Origin: Spirochaetaceae bacterium
GTDB taxonomy: Bacteria; Spirochaetota; Spirochaetia; SZUA-6; Bin103
DNA: 7,228 nucleotides
Assembly: GCA_028818385.1 (NCBI GenBank)
Contig: JAPPNY010000202.1
Span: forward strand, 1-7,228
Reading direction: 5' to 3'
A program made the position numbers and the translations under genes. Under the pieces are notes generated by a model that did no database searches, was not told where the DNA came from, and worked only from the letters and a program-made list of their open reading frames with translations. This document shows, one piece after another, positions 4,853 through 7,228 of this stretch (positions are counted from its first letter, which is position 1; each line of letters starts with the position of its first letter).

Positions 4853-6733
4853 ATGGCAGCAACCGAACAACTGACCGCCGCCCAGGCGGTCGTCAAGTAC
4901 CTGAGCGTCCAGTACAGCGAGCGCGACAGCCGCCGCCGCCGGCTCGTACCGGCGATCTTCGGCATCTTCGGCCACGGCAACGTCGCCGGGCTGGGCCAGG
5001 CGCTGGAGTCCGTCGGCGCCGACCTGCCGCTCTACCAGGCGCGCAACGAGCAGTCGATGGTGCACGTCGCCTCCGGCTACGCCAAGGCGACGCGGCGGGC
5101 CGCCACCCTGGCCTGCACCAGCTCGATCGGCCCCGGCGCCACCAACATGGTGACCGGCGCCGCCACCGCCACCATCAACCGCTTGCCGGTGCTGCTGCTG
5201 GCGTCCGACTACTACGCCACTCGCCACCAGGGCAACGTCCTGCAGGAGCTGGAGCACCCGCTGGCGGGCGACGTCAGCGTCAACGACTGCTTCCGGCCGA
5301 TCAGCCGCTTCTTCGACCGCATCTCCCGGCCGGAACAGCTTCTCACCGCGCTGCCGGAAGCGATGCGCGTGCTCACCGACCCGGCGGAGACCGGCACGGT
5401 GACGATCGCGCTCCCCCAGGACGTGCAGGCGCACGCCTACCGGTTCCCGTCGCACCTGTTCGCGGAGCGCACGTGGCGGATCGAACGGACGCCGCCGGTC
5501 GCCGACCGCATCGCGGAGGCCGCGCGTCTGATCGAGCGCTCGCGGCGGCCGATGATCATCGCCGGCGGCGGCGTCAACTACTCGGAGGCGTGGGATGCGC
5601 TGAGCGAACTGGCCGCGCTGGGGATTCCCGTGTCGGAGACCTTCGGCGGCAAGGGCTGCTACCGCGGCCCGCGCGAGTGGTCGCTGGGCGGACATGGCGT
5701 CGAGGGCACCACCGCGGCCGCGCGCTCGGCGGAGCAGGCCGACCTGGTGATCGCCGTCGGCACCCGCCTCGGCGACTTCGCCACGGCCTCGAACAGCATG
5801 TTCCACAACCCGGACGTGAAGTTCGTGAGCATCAACGTCAACGCCCACGACGCTTTCAAGAACGGCGCGTTGCCGGTCGTGGGCGACGCGCGCGAAGCGC
5901 TCACCGCCTTGGCCGCGGTCTGCCGGGAGCGCGGCGTGGACCTCACGCACCGCACGGCGGAGATCGCGAAGCTCCACGCCGAATGGGAGGAAGTCAAGGC
6001 CACCGAAGCCTACGCCCCGCAGCCCGGCCAGGCGATGGGCGAGGGCGAGCTGATCCAGGCCTTCAACGCCGAGGCGCAGGACGGCGACTCCGTGGTCGCC
6101 GCCGCGGGCGGCCCGGTCGGCAACCTGCTGAAGCTCTGGGACACGACCGGCGGGGCCGAATGCCACCTGGAGTTCGGCTTCTCCTGCATGGGCTGGGAGA
6201 TGCCGGCCGCGCTGGGCGTACGCATGGAACAGCCGGAAGGCGAGGTCTACGTCTACCTGGGCGACGGCAACTATCTGCTCAACCCCATGGAGCTGATGAC
6301 CGCGCTGCAGGAGGACATGAAAATCACGGTGGTCGTGGCCGACAACCACGGCTTCCAGGTGATCCGTCGCCTGCAGATGGCGCGCGCCGGCCACTCCTTC
6401 GGCACCGAGTTCCGCACCCGCGTCGACGGCGACGACGGCCGCCGCCTGGACGGGGAGTACCTGGCGGTCGACATGGCGGCCATCGCCGAGGCGATGGGAG
6501 CGCGCGGCTTCCACTGCACCACTCCCGACGAGGTGCGGGCGGCCGTGCGCGAGGCGCGTTCCGAGCGGCGGAGCTGCGTGATCGTCGCCGAGATCGAGAA
6601 GCACCGCTACGTGCCTGGCGCCGGCACCTGGTGGGACGTCGCTCCGGCCGAGGTGAGCCGAAGCGAGGTCACCCAGACCCTGCGCTCCGAGTACGAACGC
6701 GACCGCGCCGCACTCCAGCGCTACCACTACTGA
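4853..6733 (+). CDS. iolD: 3D-(3,5/4)-trihydroxycyclohexane-1,2-dione hydrolase (IolD), ThDP-dependent
   Basis: 626-residue cytoplasmic enzyme that opens the ring of trihydroxycyclohexane-1,2-dione to 5-deoxyglucuronate in myo-inositol catabolism. It belongs to the thiamine-diphosphate enzyme superfamily. The N-terminal pyrimidine-binding domain carries IFGHGNVAGLGQAL (38-51) and YQARNEQSMVH (61-71), where Glu66 is the expected cofactor-activating glutamate. A central domain (about 215-360) includes PMIIAGGGVNYS. The C-terminal PP-binding domain holds HLEFGFSCMGWE (438-449) and the Mg/ThDP motif beginning GDGNYLLNP at 470 and reaching Asn498. The WWDVAPAEVS end (593-602) is IolD-like, and length agrees with B. 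subtilis IolD (637). I prefer ATG 4853 over ATG 4832 because neither has a ribosome site and TATGAT sits just before 4853. It follows the EIIA gene by 54 nt and precedes the ATPase by 8 nt. IolE and IolG proper are not in view. Confidence 0.92.
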   Translation: MAATEQLTAAQAVVKYLSVQYSERDSRRRRLVPAIFGIFGHGNVAGLGQALESVGADLPLYQARNEQSMVHVASGYAKATRRAATLACTSSIGPGATNMVTGAATATINRLPVLLLASDYYATRHQGNVLQELEHPLAGDVSVNDCFRPISRFFDRISRPEQLLTALPEAMRVLTDPAETGTVTIALPQDVQAHAYRFPSHLFAERTWRIERTPPVADRIAEAARLIERSRRPMIIAGGGVNYSEAWDALSELAALGIPVSETFGGKGCYRGPREWSLGGHGVEGTTAAARSAEQADLVIAVGTRLGDFATASNSMFHNPDVKFVSINVNAHDAFKNGALPVVGDAREALTALAAVCRERGVDLTHRTAEIAKLHAEWEEVKATEAYAPQPGQAMGEGELIQAFNAEAQDGDSVVAAAGGPVGNLLKLWDTTGGAECHLEFGFSCMGWEMPAALGVRMEQPEGEVYVYLGDGNYLLNPMELMTALQEDMKITVVVADNHGFQVIRRLQMARAGHSFGTEFRTRVDGDDGRRLDGEYLAVDMAAIAEAMGARGFHCTTPDEVRAAVREARSERRSCVIVAEIEKHRYVPGAGTWWDVAPAEVSRSEVTQTLRSEYERDRAALQRYHY

Positions 6734-6741
6734 CCCGGCCG

Positions 6742-7228
6742 GTGCGCAGATTCAACACCGAAGGCCCGGTCTTTCCCGAGCGCCACTACTGCATTCCGCC
6801 TCTGGCGCGGCTGGACGACGTGGACCGGGTGCTCGGACTAGTCCGGGACCTGCGGTACTTCGTGCTGCACGCGCCCCGGCAGACCGGCAAGACCTCCGCG
6901 CTGCTGGCCCTGCGCGACCTCCTCAACGCCGGCGCGGCCGGCGACCTGCACTGCGTGTACGTCAACGTGGAACCTGCCCAGGCCCAGCGCGAGAACGTGG
7001 AGCGAGCCATGCGCGTGATCGTCGGCCAAGTAGCTTCGCGCGCCCGTGCCTCCGGCGACGGGTTCCTGTACGAAGCGTGGCCCGGCATCTTCGCGGCCTT
7101 TGGCGACGGTGCTCTGCAGGAGGCGTTGTCCCGCTGGGCCGAAGAGTCACCCAAGCCCCTGGTGATCCTCATCGACGAGATCGACACCCTGGTCGGGGAC
7201 ACCCTGATATCCGTGCTGCGCCAGCTTC
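6742..7228 (+). CDS. AAA-type ATPase, 5' part only (cut by window end)
   Basis: An open frame from GTG at 6742 runs to the window edge without a stop, giving 162 residues. It opens RRFNTEGPVFPERHYCIPPL, then has Walker A APRQTGKTS (44-52) and Walker B LVILIDEIDTL (140-150) with the Asp-Glu pair at 145-146. This is the N-terminal ATPase half of the family of large AAA-like ATP-binding proteins, abundant in Chloroflexota and cyanobacteria, which begin FNTxGPV and share APRQTGKT. Their function is largely unknown; some members carry extra nuclease-like or other C-terminal domains, which cannot be seen here. The GTG fits the family N-terminus (M-R-x-FNT). No Shine-Dalgarno is visible, and only 8 nt separate it from the iolD stop, so it may be read through from iolD. 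A functional link to inositol metabolism is not indicated. Confidence 0.8.
   Translation, partial: MRRFNTEGPVFPERHYCIPPLARLDDVDRVLGLVRDLRYFVLHAPRQTGKTSALLALRDLLNAGAAGDLHCVYVNVEPAQAQRENVERAMRVIVGQVASRARASGDGFLYEAWPGIFAAFGDGALQEALSRWAEESPKPLVILIDEIDTLVGDTLISVLRQL

Noticed and set aside
4814..6727. 637-codon open frame on the minus strand opposite iolD
   Set aside because: It mirrors iolD codon structure and yields a low-complexity Arg/Ala/Val/His protein with no motifs; IolD on the plus strand is unambiguous.
6724..6791. 9-bp direct repeat CCACTACTG at the iolD end (6724-6732) and early in the ATPase gene (6783-6791)
   Set aside because: It is too short and arises from unrelated codons (His-Tyr in both proteins); no target-site or att structure surrounds it.

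Overview
This is a GC-rich bacterial chromosome fragment (most genes look close to 70% G+C, with frequent GTG starts). It comes from an organism I cannot name with certainty. The inositol-type catabolic genes with a stand-alone PTS EIIA domain, the DUF433/DUF5615 toxin-antitoxin pair and the APRQTGKT-type AAA ATPase would fit a Chloroflexota (Thermomicrobia-like) bacterium. That is inference from gene-family impressions, and an actinobacterium or another high-GC lineage is not excluded.

Layout. Bases 1-135 are the last 44 codons of a plus-strand gene, probably a type I restriction HsdR-like subunit. Bases 136-1000 are a small defence/addiction-type patch. It holds a plus-strand DUF433 antitoxin (207-446) whose DUF5615 toxin partner is reduced to a 15-codon stub (430-477). 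Facing it on the minus strand is a solitary HigA-type antitoxin (588-929) with no HigB. The higA promoter is legible: -35 and -10 hexamers are separated by 18 bp, and 16 of those form a perfect palindrome, a likely autoregulatory operator. Its surroundings (about 880-1000) are more AT-rich than the rest.

Bases 1075-3009 (minus) encode a complete RecQ helicase with helicase core, zinc-binding/RQC region and HRDC domain. A divergent intergenic region (3010-3144) carries a candidate promoter, an imperfect inverted repeat and a possible 21-codon leader ORF.

Bases 3145-6733 (plus) are a catabolic cluster: a Gfo/Idh/MocA-family dehydrogenase, a PTS EIIA type-2 domain protein and IolD, the ThDP-dependent trihydroxycyclohexanedione hydrolase of myo-inositol breakdown. 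The dehydrogenase and IolD could act in one inositol or inositol-like route. The EIIA protein has no EIIB/EIIC beside it here, so a regulatory role is the simpler guess. A TATGAT box ends 6 nt before the better iolD ATG (4853), suggesting that iolD also has its own leaderless promoter.

From 6742 to the window end runs the 5' part of an AAA-type ATPase gene, 8 nt behind iolD and cut by the window edge. I see no tRNA, rRNA, insertion sequence or CRISPR array. No stretch over 300 bases lacks a gene.
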